DNA of 64,000 nucleotides from Thiothrix phosphatis (GTDB taxonomy: Bacteria; Pseudomonadota; Gammaproteobacteria; Thiotrichales; Thiotrichaceae): assembly GCF_035668035.1 (NCBI RefSeq), contig NZ_JAYMYJ010000152.1, positions 1-64,000 of the forward strand, written 5' to 3'. The notes beneath the pieces are model-generated. The model saw only the letters and a program-made list of their open reading frames with translations, was not told the DNA's origin and made no database searches. Numbering within the stretch: the stretch's first letter is position 1; each line of letters begins with the position of its first letter. The translations under genes were made by a program, and so were the position numbers. Below, piece by piece: positions 1-7,856 of this stretch.

Positions 1-128
1 CAGACATGCCGCTCATGCCGCCCATGCCAGACATGCCGCTCATGCCAGACATGCCGCTCATGCCGCCCATGCCAGACATGCCGCTCATGCCGCCCATGCC
101 AGACATGCCGCTCATGCCAGACATGCCC
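1..128. repeat. Tandem repeat encoding GMSGMSGMG units
   Basis: Short 9-bp units (catgccaga, catgccgct, catgccgcc) alternate in a higher-order block of about 27 bp. On the minus strand they encode Gly-Met-Ser/Gly triplets. The repeat continues past the left edge. Such arrays change length by slippage, so copy number may vary between strains. Confidence 0.9.
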
Positions 129-208
129 TGTTGTTCGGCAAATGCGACTGGAGCCAACAGCGTTGCACCAACCATTGCCGCCAGGACTTTCTTGACTAAT
201 TGCTTCAT
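1..208 (-). CDS. Secreted Gly-Met-Ser repeat protein (partial, runs off left edge)
   Basis: The frame opens at an ATG at 208 behind a strong AAGGAGG ribosome site and is still open at base 1, so the C terminus is outside the window. Residues 1-24 are a Sec signal peptide (MKQLVKK, hydrophobic core, cleavage near AFA/EQQ). Everything after it is a monotonous Met-rich repeat of GMSGM/GMGGM units. It lies 39 bp after the 113-codon secreted-protein frame and is probably on the same transcript. I do not recognise a named family. Met-rich low-complexity secreted proteins can bind copper or act as extracellular material, but nothing here proves either. The plus strand also reads open here (MPLMPP...) only because of the repeat. 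Confidence 0.75.
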   Translation of the reverse strand, partial: MKQLVKKVLAAMVGATLLAPVAFAEQQGMSGMSGMSGMGGMSGMSGMGGMSGMSGMSGMSGMGGMSGMS

Positions 209-247
209 GTAAACCTCCTTGAAGTGGATATTGAGTGTGATGCCAAC

Positions 248-556
248 TTATTTACCAGCATGCCAGCCGCGAATGTCATAGCGTGCCGTCATGCCAGGAT
301 GAATGAAGGGGATAAACCAGTTTCCCTGGTTTTCAAGAAAATGCAGCGAGGCAGGGTAGGGTTGTTCCACTCCTGTTAGGGCGGTTGTATACCAAGCTGC
401 ATCGTGATGCACCTCAGTGACAACAGGAGCGCCTATGGGACGTTCCGATGGGTCTGTGCCTGCAACATAGGTAATGTCATCTGCCTGTACGCTGTTTGCA
501 CCCAATGACAGCAAGGCAATTTGCACCAAGGGGTAAATGAAATGGCGCATTTGCAT
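248..556 (-). CDS. Small secreted protein of unknown function
   Basis: 102 residues starting at the ATG at 556 (an in-frame start at 589 is possible but has no better ribosome site). A signal peptide is visible (MQMRHFIYPLVQIALLSLGA, cleavage near VQA/DD). The mature part is about 75 residues with several His and aromatic residues (EVHHDAAWY, FIPFIHPGM, RGWHAGK) and no Cys. I do not recognise the family. It is followed after 39 bp by the Gly-Met-Ser repeat protein and preceded by a sigma54-type promoter at 601-617, divergent from the sensor kinase/sigma54 regulator pair. The two small secreted proteins are therefore likely the local target of that system (inference). Confidence 0.75.
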   Translation of the reverse strand: MQMRHFIYPLVQIALLSLGANSVQADDITYVAGTDPSERPIGAPVVTEVHHDAAWYTTALTGVEQPYPASLHFLENQGNWFIPFIHPGMTARYDIRGWHAGK

Positions 557-600
557 ATTGGAGTACCTCTTCTCTCTTCCTTCACTCAAAAACTATTAGT

Positions 601-617
601 AGCAGGATGTATGCCAA
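601..617 (-). promoter_or_regulatory. sigma54-type promoter for the small secreted proteins
   Basis: Minus-strand sequence TTGGCATACATCCTGCT matches the -24/-12 layout (TTGGCA..., GG-N10-GC). It would start transcription near 590, about 34 nt before the ATG at 556. It faces away from the adjacent sigma54-dependent response regulator gene, which fits local control. Confidence 0.6.
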
Positions 618-729
618 GTATGGTTAATTTTAAATAAGGATATGAAAGTAATGAATATTTTAGTAAATTTTATTGGCCTGTAAATGCCGTTTTGCATTTT
701 AACTCATGCCATAATGTCAGAGCAAAGGG

Positions 730-770
730 TGACATTGTGTCATATTAACTGTGTGGTAGGACATTTTGTC
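730..770. promoter_or_regulatory. Paired GACA-N3-TGTC palindromes, candidate enhancer sites
   Basis: Two inverted repeats with the same architecture, TGACA-TTG-TGTCA at 730-742 and GACA-TTT-TGTC at 760-770, have centres 29 bp apart (about three helical turns). A further TGTCA half-site lies at 715-719. They sit about 145-175 bp upstream of the start expected from the sigma54 promoter at 601-617, a normal enhancer distance, and just upstream of the kinase gene. Candidate binding sites for the NtrC-type regulator at 2728-4095; inference from position and symmetry. Confidence 0.5.
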
Positions 771-821
771 AGGGAGTGGTTTACACTCAATGGTATCGTT
801 ATTAACGGGAGAACCCAGGTG

Positions 822-2756
822 ATGTCCGATTCGGTACGGATATTTCATGAGCAACATTTAAGTCACCGATTTATTGTGTTCTTGTTTGGGGTGCTGGGGC
901 TGGTGTCGGTATGTTTTCTGCTGATGTTTTATTATTTCTACAATTCCCAATTGGCTGGCGAACGCACCCAGGCTTCCCATGCGGTTAGTTTGTTGCTGGA
1001 GTCTTCATTGCAGCGCGCCATGTTGCGGCGTGACCTGCCAGGATTGCGTGACATCATCCATGATCTGGGCAAAGAGGACGGGGTGCGGGATGTCATGATC
1101 CTGAATCCGGCGGGGGAGGTGCGTTTTGCCTCCCACGAGGAATATTTGGGGCAGCAAGCTGCTGATGTCATCCAGCAATTCTGTCCTGGCTGTACGTCCG
1201 CCCGCCTGCCGGTGGAGCCGGTCAGCCGCTTCCTGGTGACGGATAAAGGTGAAATATTGCGGACTTTCCAACCCGTGCGGAACAGGCCGCAATGCATGGA
1301 GTGCCATGGTGATGCTGGGACACATCCGGTCAACGGCATTTTGGTGGTGGATCATGATGCGGCACCCATTCGCCAGAAAGGGCTGATGAACGTTTTGGTG
1401 CTGGCGGGCGCTGGCAGTATCGCTGTTTTGTTCAGTGCTTGGGCGGCGTGGTGGTTTATGCAGCGTTATGTCCTGCTGCCTGTCCGCCAATTGGATACCG
1501 CCAGCCGCGCCTTGTCGCGTGGGGAACTGGCGACCCGGGTGCCGGTCGCCGGGCAGGATGAAATGGCCAATCTGGCATCCACTTTCAACCACATGGCGGA
1601 ACGTTTACAGCATAATCACCAAGTGTTGCACAGCCGCGAAAAATTTCTGCAAGGGTTGGTTGATGCTGTGCCTGACGGTGTGAGGGTGATTGATCCGTAT
1701 TACCAGATTGTGGTCGCCAACCGCGCTTACGCCGAATTGAGCGGGATTGCTTCGCCTGCCGACCTACGTCAGCAATATTGCTACAAGGTGGCGCATCAGC
1801 GTGATGCGCCGTGCCCGCCTTCCCTATGCACTTGCCCGTTGGAAATCCTTAAGGAGCAGCAGGCTGGCGTGAAGTTCATGGAAACTTTGCAGCGGGAGGA
1901 TGGCTCGCTGCTTTCCACGGAAGTCTACGCTGCCCGTTTGTTGTTGGCCGATAACGTAGCGGCCCCGTCTGAATTCCTGGTGGTGGAGTCCGTGCGTGAT
2001 TTGGAAAAGGCCGCCCAGTATTCCCACGAACAAAAATTGGCGTCATTGGGGGAGCTGGCGGCTGGTGTGGCGCATGAAATCCATAACCCGCTGGGGTCGG
2101 TGCGCATCGCCTTGCAGGCCAGTGACCGGATACTGGACGCCTCGCAGGAGGATGTGAGTGAGCTGAGGGATTACCTGCACTTGGTGGATGAGCAGGTGGA
2201 GCAGTGCCTGGATGTGACCCACCGCCTGATGAAGTTGGGGAGCCTTTCCAGCGGCCACCCCGAATTGGTGGAGGTGAACACGGTCATTTGCGAGACCTTG
2301 TCGCTGCTGCGTTTTGAGCGTGAGCAGCGTGGCATTCGGGAACGGCTGGATTTGGCCCCTTGCAATCCGCGCATTTTGGCCGCCGATAACGATTTACGCA
2401 TGGTTGTCCTCAATCTGGCGCAGAACGCCTTCCACGCCATGCCGACAGGCGGTGAACTGTGCATCGTCAGCCGCTGTCAGGGCGACGAGGTGGTCATCCG
2501 TTTCAGGGACACAGGCACTGGCATCGCCAATGAAGTGTTGCCGTACATTTTTGACCCATTTTTCAGCCGCCGTTGCGACCAACGCGGTTCGGGATTGGGG
2601 TTGACCATTACCCGTTCCTTGGTCCAGCAGCATGGTGGGCACATCGACGTGGCCGCACACACCCCAGGTAATACCGAATTTGTCCTGAGATTCCCTGACG
2701 CCGACGCCGCCAACGAGGAGGCAGCCAATGATGATTCCCCTGATACTGGTGATTGA
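822..2756 (+). CDS. Membrane sensor histidine kinase with periplasmic CxxCH haem motif
   Basis: 644 residues from the ATG at 822; an upstream in-frame ATG at 684 would add 46 unlikely residues before the first membrane helix. Order: TM1 about residues 16-40; periplasmic domain with a CPGC pair at 121-124 and a c-type haem motif CMECH at 158-162; TM2 about 190-213; HAMP; PAS about 275-390 with an unusual Cys cluster (CYKVAHQRDAPC...CTCPL); HisKA with phospho-acceptor His418 in HEIHNPLG; HATPase with N box NLAQNAFHAMP, DTGTGI and GSGLGL. The haem-like motif suggests sensing of redox or a gaseous ligand. It overlaps the response regulator gene by 29 bp, so the two are translated as a pair. Confidence 0.9.
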   Translation: MSDSVRIFHEQHLSHRFIVFLFGVLGLVSVCFLLMFYYFYNSQLAGERTQASHAVSLLLESSLQRAMLRRDLPGLRDIIHDLGKEDGVRDVMILNPAGEVRFASHEEYLGQQAADVIQQFCPGCTSARLPVEPVSRFLVTDKGEILRTFQPVRNRPQCMECHGDAGTHPVNGILVVDHDAAPIRQKGLMNVLVLAGAGSIAVLFSAWAAWWFMQRYVLLPVRQLDTASRALSRGELATRVPVAGQDEMANLASTFNHMAERLQHNHQVLHSREKFLQGLVDAVPDGVRVIDPYYQIVVANRAYAELSGIASPADLRQQYCYKVAHQRDAPCPPSLCTCPLEILKEQQAGVKFMETLQREDGSLLSTEVYAARLLLADNVAAPSEFLVVESVRDLEKAAQYSHEQKLASLGELAAGVAHEIHNPLGSVRIALQASDRILDASQEDVSELRDYLHLVDEQVEQCLDVTHRLMKLGSLSSGHPELVEVNTVICETLSLLRFEREQRGIRERLDLAPCNPRILAADNDLRMVVLNLAQNAFHAMPTGGELCIVSRCQGDEVVIRFRDTGTGIANEVLPYIFDPFFSRRCDQRGSGLGLTITRSLVQQHGGHIDVAAHTPGNTEFVLRFPDADAANEEAANDDSPDTGD

Positions 2757-4095
2757 TGATGATGTGACCCTGAACCGATTAATGGTGGGGCAATTGAACC
2801 GCATGGGCTACGCCGCAGCAGGCGTACATTCCTGGGCGGAAGGGCAGACTTACCTACAACAGCATGACCCGCATCTGGTGTTGCTCGACTGCCAGTTGCC
2901 GGATGCTCGGGGTAGGGATATATTGCCGAATCTGGTTACTGATTATCCAGTGATCATCATTACCGCTTTTGGTAGCGTCAAGGAGGCTGTGGGGGCGATG
3001 CAAACTGGGGCGGCGGAATACCTACTAAAGCCCGTCAATATGGATGAGTTGGAACTGGTCATCCATAGGGTGTTGGACACGCACAGCATGAAACGCGAAT
3101 TCCTTTACCTTAAGGGGCAGGTGCAAAAGCGCAAATCATTCATGGTTGGGCAAAGCGCCGCGCTCAAAGAAGTTGAAAAGATGATTGACGCTGTCGCCCC
3201 CAGCATGATGACCGTGCTGATCCAAGGCGAAAGCGGCGTAGGCAAGGAACTGGTGGCACGCGAAATCCACGAGCGCAGCCAAGTTGCCAAACATGGCTAC
3301 GTGGCGCTGGATTGCTGCACTATGCAAGAAAGCCTGTTCGAGTCAGAGCTGTTCGGGCATGAAAAAGGCTCCTTCACCGGCGCTGACCGGCAAAAGCAGG
3401 GGCTGATCGAAAGCGCTGAGGGCGGCACCCTGTTTCTGGATGAAATTGGTGAAATCACCCCCGCGATCCAGGCCAAACTGTTGCGGGTGCTGGAAACTGG
3501 CCGTTTCCGCCGGGTTGGCGGCAACCGTGACCTGACCGCCAATGTCCGCATTGTCGCGGCCACCAACCGTGACCTGTTGGCCATGTCGCAGGAAGGCGAA
3601 TTCCGCGCCGACCTGTTCTATCGCCTGAATGCCTTCACCATCTATGTGCCGCCGTTGCGGGAACGCAAGGATGACATCCCCGCGCTGGTGGCGCATTTCA
3701 TCAACAACCACGGCTTTTCCCGCCGGGTGAACAAGCACCCGACGGACAAGGCGCTAGACAAGCTGCTGGCTTATCCGTGGCCGGGCAATATCCGCGAACT
3801 CAAGAACATGGTGGAGCGCTCCATCATCCTTTCCGGTGATGCCGAGCCGATCCAACCGGAACATATCACCCTCAGCAATGAGGCTGTTGCAACGGCGATT
3901 GCGGCACCCGTCCGCAAGGGCGTCAACCTAAGCTTTGACGACCTGCCGACCCTTGAGGACCTGGAACGGTATTACCTGAGCCTGCTGCTGGATCGGTACG
4001 AAGGGCACCGTGGCAAAGTGGCGCGGGCACTGGGCATCAGCGAGCGTAATGTCTACCGGTTACTGAAAAAATATGACTACATGGAAGCCTCCTGA
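2728..4095 (+). CDS. sigma54-dependent response regulator (NtrC family)
   Basis: 455 residues. Receiver domain with phospho-acceptor Asp54 (VLLDCQLPDA) and Lys101; AAA+ domain with Walker A GESGVGKE (167-174), the sigma54-contact loop as GSFTGA (consensus GAFTGA) and Walker B LFLDEIGE; C-terminal Fis-type helix-turn-helix (RALGISERNVYRLLKKY). The start is ATGATG behind GAGGAG inside the end of the kinase gene. Phosphorylated by the kinase, it would bind enhancer DNA and activate sigma54 promoters. The nearest candidates are the sites at 730-770 and the promoter at 601-617. Confidence 0.95.
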   Translation: MMIPLILVIDDDVTLNRLMVGQLNRMGYAAAGVHSWAEGQTYLQQHDPHLVLLDCQLPDARGRDILPNLVTDYPVIIITAFGSVKEAVGAMQTGAAEYLLKPVNMDELELVIHRVLDTHSMKREFLYLKGQVQKRKSFMVGQSAALKEVEKMIDAVAPSMMTVLIQGESGVGKELVAREIHERSQVAKHGYVALDCCTMQESLFESELFGHEKGSFTGADRQKQGLIESAEGGTLFLDEIGEITPAIQAKLLRVLETGRFRRVGGNRDLTANVRIVAATNRDLLAMSQEGEFRADLFYRLNAFTIYVPPLRERKDDIPALVAHFINNHGFSRRVNKHPTDKALDKLLAYPWPGNIRELKNMVERSIILSGDAEPIQPEHITLSNEAVATAIAAPVRKGVNLSFDDLPTLEDLERYYLSLLLDRYEGHRGKVARALGISERNVYRLLKKYDYMEAS

Positions 4096-4119
4096 TGGGG
4101 TTTCCAGCAGGCATACGCC

Positions 4120-4950
4120 TCATTTTCGGATGAAGGCCAGCAGATCCTGATTGATGGTGTCCGGGTGTGTTGTACACATCCCATGCGGCAAGCCTGCATA
4201 CACTTTCAGTTCAGCGCCTTTCACCAGTTCCACACTGAGCAGCGCGGAATCAGCAATCGGCACAATCTGGTCATCATCGCCATGCATGATCAGCGTTGGC
4301 ACCTCGATAGCCTTGAGGTCGTCGGTAAAGTCTGTTTCTGAAAAGGCTTTGATGCAGTCGTAATGGGCTTTGGTTCCGCCCATCATCCCTTGCCGCCACC
4401 AATTGCGGATAACCCCTTCGCTGACTTCAGCACCGGGGCGGTTAAAGCCGTAAAACGGCCCGCTGGCCACATCGAGGAAGAATTGCGCGCGATTGGCTGC
4501 CAGCGCCTGGCGGAACCCGTCAAACACCTCAAGCGGCAAGCCGCCTGGATTCTTGTCGGTTTTGACCATAATGGGAGGTACGGCACCGATCAGCACGGCC
4601 TTGGCGACTCGGCCTTTGCCATGCTGTGCGACGTAACGTGCGACTTCGCCACCGCCGGTCGAGTGGCCGATGTGCACCGCATTACGCAGACCGAGTGTTT
4701 CGGCAAGCTCGGCGACATCGGCTGCGTAGGTGTCCATTTCATTGCCGGTCCAGGTTTGGGTGGAGCGGCCATGCCCGCGCCGGTCATGGGCGATGACGCG
4801 GAAACCCTGGGCTAGGAAAAACAGCATCTGGCTGTCCCAATCATCAGCGGTGAGCGGCCAGCCATGGTGGAAGACAATGGGTTGCGCATCTTGCGGGCCC
4901 CAATCCTTGTAGAAGATTTCCGTATCGTCTTGGGTGGTAATGTAAGGCAT
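4120..4950 (-). CDS. Alpha/beta hydrolase, non-haem chloroperoxidase/esterase-like
   Basis: 276 residues. Family signatures: oxyanion region HHGWPL, nucleophile elbow GHSTGGGE (Ser), acid in MHGDDDQIVP (Asp) and catalytic His in LPHGMCTTHP. Length and motifs match the cofactor-free haloperoxidase/arylesterase group. Members are usually esterases whose physiological substrate is unknown, and halogenation is a side activity. Ribosome site AAGGAG lies just upstream. The gene is convergent with the response regulator (24 bp between them) and has no obvious functional link to either neighbour. Confidence 0.88.
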   Translation of the reverse strand: MPYITTQDDTEIFYKDWGPQDAQPIVFHHGWPLTADDWDSQMLFFLAQGFRVIAHDRRGHGRSTQTWTGNEMDTYAADVAELAETLGLRNAVHIGHSTGGGEVARYVAQHGKGRVAKAVLIGAVPPIMVKTDKNPGGLPLEVFDGFRQALAANRAQFFLDVASGPFYGFNRPGAEVSEGVIRNWWRQGMMGGTKAHYDCIKAFSETDFTDDLKAIEVPTLIMHGDDDQIVPIADSALLSVELVKGAELKVYAGLPHGMCTTHPDTINQDLLAFIRK

Positions 4951-5187
4951 TGGAGTGTCTCCTTTGTGTTAAGCGGAGCCAGTGTCACGCCCGCAGGTAA
5001 TCACACTCAAAAGTCCCTAACTTGCCCGCGCCAATCGCCTGAAGCATTGCCCGTCCCCTCCACTTGGCAAGCAATAACTTCAATAGAATGAAAGGAATTC
5101 AATACAGCGGGAAAGCTTTGGGTAATATGCAGACGTGTTGGCCACATATTCTGCCCAAAAATCTGTCTGGGCGTAGGCTGGCTTATG
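4951..5187. other. Intergenic region without an intact gene
   Basis: Together with the remnant at 5188-5400 and the leader of the next operon, about 570 bp here lack an intact gene. Short frames on both strands have no ribosome site or recognisable product. It holds the divergent start region of the hydrolase gene. I see no clear promoter or repeat. Confidence 0.5.
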
Positions 5188-5400
5188 TTAAGGGGTCACC
5201 ATGGCAAGCTTACAGGAAAGTACCAGGAGGTTTTGTGGTGGGGCAAGGCATCGCTGATGAGACGTTGCCATTAGTCCGGCTGAGGCAGCAGCAAGGCGGG
5301 CGGCCGTATCGTCCGTCAACAACAAGTCGGCCTGACATTCCTGGGCGATATTGATTGCCTGAATCTCATCCGCGTGAAGCAAGAACAAGCGGGTAGTGGC
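5188..5400 (-). pseudogene. PIN-domain (DUF3368-type) toxin remnant
   Basis: The minus-strand frame contains DEIQAINIAQECQADLLLTD followed by DTAARLAAASAGL, which resembles the middle of DUF3368-type PIN proteins (ADLLLIDDRAARRAA). The N-terminal catalytic part and a proper C-terminal VTGTLG-type segment are missing, and upstream residues do not look like the family. Read as a decayed toxin fragment next to an intact VapBC pair. An alternative is chance similarity in a short frame. Confidence 0.45.
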
Positions 5401-5466
5401 TTCCAGGTCGGGAGGTGATTCACGGGTTGGCGTCACTCGTTTTGCCCATGAAATGCACTTCAGATT

Positions 5467-5486
5467 GCATACTGCTAAACTTATGC
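5467..5486. promoter_or_regulatory. Short inverted repeat upstream of vapBC
   Basis: GCATA-N10-TATGC lies 34 bp before the antitoxin start. Antitoxins of this family bind palindromes in their own promoter, so it could be the operator. With a 5-bp arm the evidence is weak. Confidence 0.25.
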
Positions 5487-5520
5487 CATTATCTTTGCAA
5501 GATGACACAAGGAGACAGGA

Positions 5521-5775
5521 ATGACATCTATGGCAGCCAATGTCTCGCAAGGTGGCAGAATCGTCATACCGGCTGAAATCCGCCAGAAGATGGGCATAGA
5601 AATCGGCGATCAGGTCTTGTTGGACTGGTCAGAGGAAACCCACGAACTACGGGTATTCACCCGCAAGCAACGCCTGCAATACGCCCGCGACCTAGTACGG
5701 AAATACGCCCGCAAAGAGGGTTCGATCGTGGACGAATTGATTCAGGAGCGGCGCGAGGCAGCGACAGATGAGTAA
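5521..5775 (+). CDS. vapB: AbrB/SpoVT-type antitoxin of a VapBC pair
   Basis: 84 residues. The N-terminal swapped-hairpin fold is recognisable (VSQGGRIVIPAEIRQKMGIEIGDQVLL); the charged C-terminal tail would wrap the toxin. Ribosome site AAGGAGA lies 9 nt before the ATG. It overlaps the PIN toxin by 8 bp, the standard antitoxin-first arrangement. VapB neutralises the toxin nuclease and, with it, represses the operon. Confidence 0.88.
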   Translation: MTSMAANVSQGGRIVIPAEIRQKMGIEIGDQVLLDWSEETHELRVFTRKQRLQYARDLVRKYARKEGSIVDELIQERREAATDE

Positions 5776-6157
5776 GGTTGTTCTGGACACCTCCGCCCTA
5801 CTCGCTTATTTGTTTGAAGAAGACGGCTCCGACAAGGTAGCGCCGATCCTTGAAGAAGGGCGCGGTGTCATTGGCAGCTCCAACTATGCCGAGCTAGTGA
5901 CCAAACTGGTCGACGAGAAAATGCCGATGGAAGAAATTCTGGCGGTTATCAGCAGTCTGGAGCTTGAGTTTATTCCGCAGGATGAACAGCAGGCGCGGCT
6001 GACAGGGGAATTACGTTCTGTCAGTAAATCGATTGGTTTGTCGTTGGGGGATCGAGCTTGTCTGGCTTTGGGGTTGGCTATGGATTTACCGGTGATGACT
6101 GCGGATCGGGTCTGGATGGCATTGGCCGAGAAAGCGCAGGTTCAATGTATCCGTTAA
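5768..6157 (+). CDS. vapC: VapC-type PIN-domain ribonuclease toxin
   Basis: 129 residues, a normal VapC length. Acidic active-site residues are in place: Asp7 in VVLDTSALLA, Glu in SSNYAELVTKL, Asp in SLGDRACLALG and Asp in VMTADRVW. VapC toxins cut tRNA or rRNA when freed from VapB. Its start lies inside the antitoxin gene, giving translational coupling. Nothing indicates inactivation. Confidence 0.9.
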   Translation: MSKVVLDTSALLAYLFEEDGSDKVAPILEEGRGVIGSSNYAELVTKLVDEKMPMEEILAVISSLELEFIPQDEQQARLTGELRSVSKSIGLSLGDRACLALGLAMDLPVMTADRVWMALAEKAQVQCIR

Positions 6158-6248
6158 GCATCAAGGCTCACGCCGCCAACAATATGATTTGCAGCATGAC
6201 AGCAGGCGACTACAATGCTTTCATATGCTAGCAATTAGAGGTTGATAT

Positions 6249-6479
6249 ATGGCAAGTCTGAGTATCCGCAAACTGGAAGACGATACGCTGCAACGTCTGC
6301 GCATTCGTGCTGCCCACCATCAGGTATCCATGGAAGAGGAAGTCCGTCGCATTTTACGTCAAGCCGTCATGCCGCCTGAGCGTTTGGGTTCATTGGCCGT
6401 CACTTATTTTGGTGAGGAAGGTGTCGAGCTGGAGTTACCGCAACGCGAAGTCTACGAGCCGGTGAGTTTTGATGCATGA
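6249..6479 (+). CDS. FitA-like ribbon-helix-helix antitoxin
   Basis: 76 residues. The N terminus ASLSIRKLEDDTLQRLRIRA followed by AHHQVSMEEEVRRILRQAV is typical of FitA/VapB-type ribbon-helix-helix antitoxins. It overlaps the following PIN toxin by ATGA. A second, unrelated antitoxin type only 100 bp after the first pair points to accumulation of toxin-antitoxin modules here. Confidence 0.88.
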   Translation: MASLSIRKLEDDTLQRLRIRAAHHQVSMEEEVRRILRQAVMPPERLGSLAVTYFGEEGVELELPQREVYEPVSFDA

Positions 6480-6898
6480 TCGTTGTCGACACCAACATCA
6501 TTTCCGAAGTGATGCGCCCGCAGCCTGACCCCGCTGTCATTCAATGGCTGGATCAACAGGAAACACCTCTGCTCTATCTCACCACCATTACCCTGGCTGA
6601 AATCCGCTATGGCCTTGGCATCCTGCCGGATGGAGAACGCAAACAGCGCCTCATCAACCGCTTTGAAGCCTACATTGATAAGGCGTTTGAAGGGCGCATC
6701 CTGGATTTCACCGCCGATGCCGCCAGCCGCTACGCAGACATCATGGCGCATCGCCGGAGGACGGGGCTGCCCATGAGTATGGCGGATGGGCAGATTGCTG
6801 CGATTGCCAGTGCCCATCATTTTGCTGTTGCAACCCGGAATACCAAAGATTTTGAGCAGTGTGGGCTGGAGTTGATTAATCCGTTTACGGGTGGCTAA
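6476..6898 (+). CDS. FitB-like PIN-domain toxin
   Basis: 140 residues starting MIVVDTNIISEVMRPQPDPAV, the usual FitB/VapC opening with the first catalytic Asp. Further acidic residues are the Glu in TLAEIRYGL, the Asp in MSMADGQIAAIA and the Asp in TRNTKDFE. Full length and apparently intact. ATGA overlap with the antitoxin. Predicted RNase kept silent by its partner. Confidence 0.9.
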   Translation: MIVVDTNIISEVMRPQPDPAVIQWLDQQETPLLYLTTITLAEIRYGLGILPDGERKQRLINRFEAYIDKAFEGRILDFTADAASRYADIMAHRRRTGLPMSMADGQIAAIASAHHFAVATRNTKDFEQCGLELINPFTGG

Positions 6899-6912
6899 GG
6901 ACGCCATATCTA

Positions 6913-7728
6913 TCAGGCGGCAATCCCCACCTCATACACCCCACCAATCACCAGATACTCCCCCTCCCCCCGCAACAACTTCGGCAGCAGGTCGTAATAC
7001 GCCAGCACCTTCACCAGTGGCACCCGCACCTCAATAATGTAATCCCCGAACTCATCCGCCCGCTCGCGGCTGTGGGTAAAGGAACTGACATTGTTCAGCA
7101 GCAGCGCCTGCTTGCCATCACGCTTGAGGATGCGGTACTCATCCAGCGCATTCACCCCCCGATACAATGTCAGGTGGCTTTGTAACGAATACGACAAAGC
7201 CAGTTCGTACTGACAATACGTGTAAACAAGGTCAAGTTGGCTTTCCAGCGCATTGGTGCCGTACAAGCCCTTGCAACGGTCAAACTCGAAATTCCCTTGA
7301 TGGTATTGCACCGTCAGGCCAAAGCGTGATTCCACCCAGCCTTTCAGCACAGCGCCTTCACGTCCGTTGGAATCAAACCCCCAGCCACGCAGCACCCGCA
7401 AGTAATTGGCATTGGCGCGTTTGCGCGGCTTGTGCGCTTCCAAACCCGCTTCTTCCAAGGCTTCCAGGCAGAAATGGACGGTCATGTAATCCATGAAACG
7501 TTGCGCCCGCGCAGCCCGATCCGGCAGGCCATGTAGGTGTTTGAATAGGGAACGATGCAGGGCTTCCAGGCCATCCAGTTGTAGCGACACGGGATGTTGT
7601 TGGAAGCTCAGGCTGCCCAATAGGCCAGCAGGCAGGTTGCAGCGGTTGAACGGTAGGAATGCGCTGTCCTTACCCATACAAATTGTATCGGTATTGTCGG
7701 GAACACGACTTGAAACAGAAGCTGACAT
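6913..7728 (-). CDS. draT: NAD+--dinitrogen-reductase ADP-ribosyltransferase DraT
   Basis: 271 residues. DraT hallmarks: CNLPAGLLGSLSFQ near the N terminus, NANYLRVLRGWGFDSNGREG and AVLKGWVESRFGL in the middle, LYRGVN (NAD-binding Arg), a Ser-rich SSFTHSRERADEFG segment, and the EXE-type catalytic motif in GEGEYLVIGG. The enzyme ADP-ribosylates one Arg of the Fe protein to switch nitrogenase off when ammonium or darkness/energy limitation is sensed. The target Arg is present in NifH next door (Arg101). It is divergent from nifH. The reactivating hydrolase gene draG is not in this window. An alternative start at 7677 would shorten the N terminus by 17 residues. Confidence 0.93.
   Translation of the reverse strand: MSASVSSRVPDNTDTICMGKDSAFLPFNRCNLPAGLLGSLSFQQHPVSLQLDGLEALHRSLFKHLHGLPDRAARAQRFMDYMTVHFCLEALEEAGLEAHKPRKRANANYLRVLRGWGFDSNGREGAVLKGWVESRFGLTVQYHQGNFEFDRCKGLYGTNALESQLDLVYTYCQYELALSYSLQSHLTLYRGVNALDEYRILKRDGKQALLLNNVSSFTHSRERADEFGDYIIEVRVPLVKVLAYYDLLPKLLRGEGEYLVIGGVYEVGIAA
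7665..7680 (+). promoter_or_regulatory. NifA upstream activator site of nifH
   Basis: Exact TGT-N10-ACA (TGT CCTTACCCAT ACA) about 110 bp upstream of the -24 element of the nifH promoter. It lies inside the 5' end of draT, so the draT coding sequence carries the nifH enhancer. Confidence 0.65.
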
Positions 7729-7788
7729 TTCGCCGCCAAAAATATTTTATCGAAATGGAATCAACGACTTAAAAGAAAGGTGCCGCCT

Positions 7789-7804
7789 TGGCACGCAGCT
7801 TGCA
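7789..7804 (+). promoter_or_regulatory. sigma54 (-24/-12) promoter of the nif operon
   Basis: TGGCACGCAGCTTGCA is a perfect match to the consensus, with GG at 7790-7791 and GC at 7802-7803. Transcription should start near 7815, about 42 nt before nifH. Confidence 0.93.
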
Positions 7805-7856
7805 ACGAGGTCATTGTCACAATCACTCTGATCCATTAACACAAGGAGACCAAGAT

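Noticed and set aside
6..212. Plus-strand 68-codon MPLMPP... frame
   Set aside because: It is the reverse reading of the GMSGM repeat; the minus strand has the signal peptide and ribosome site.
673..695. TTGGCCTGTAAATGCC as a sigma54 promoter for the sensor kinase
   Set aside because: GG to GC spacing is 9, not 10, and it lies more than 120 bp from the chosen start.
5064..5354. 96-codon plus-strand frame before vapBC
   Set aside because: No ribosome site, odd composition, and it overlaps the PIN remnant on the other strand.
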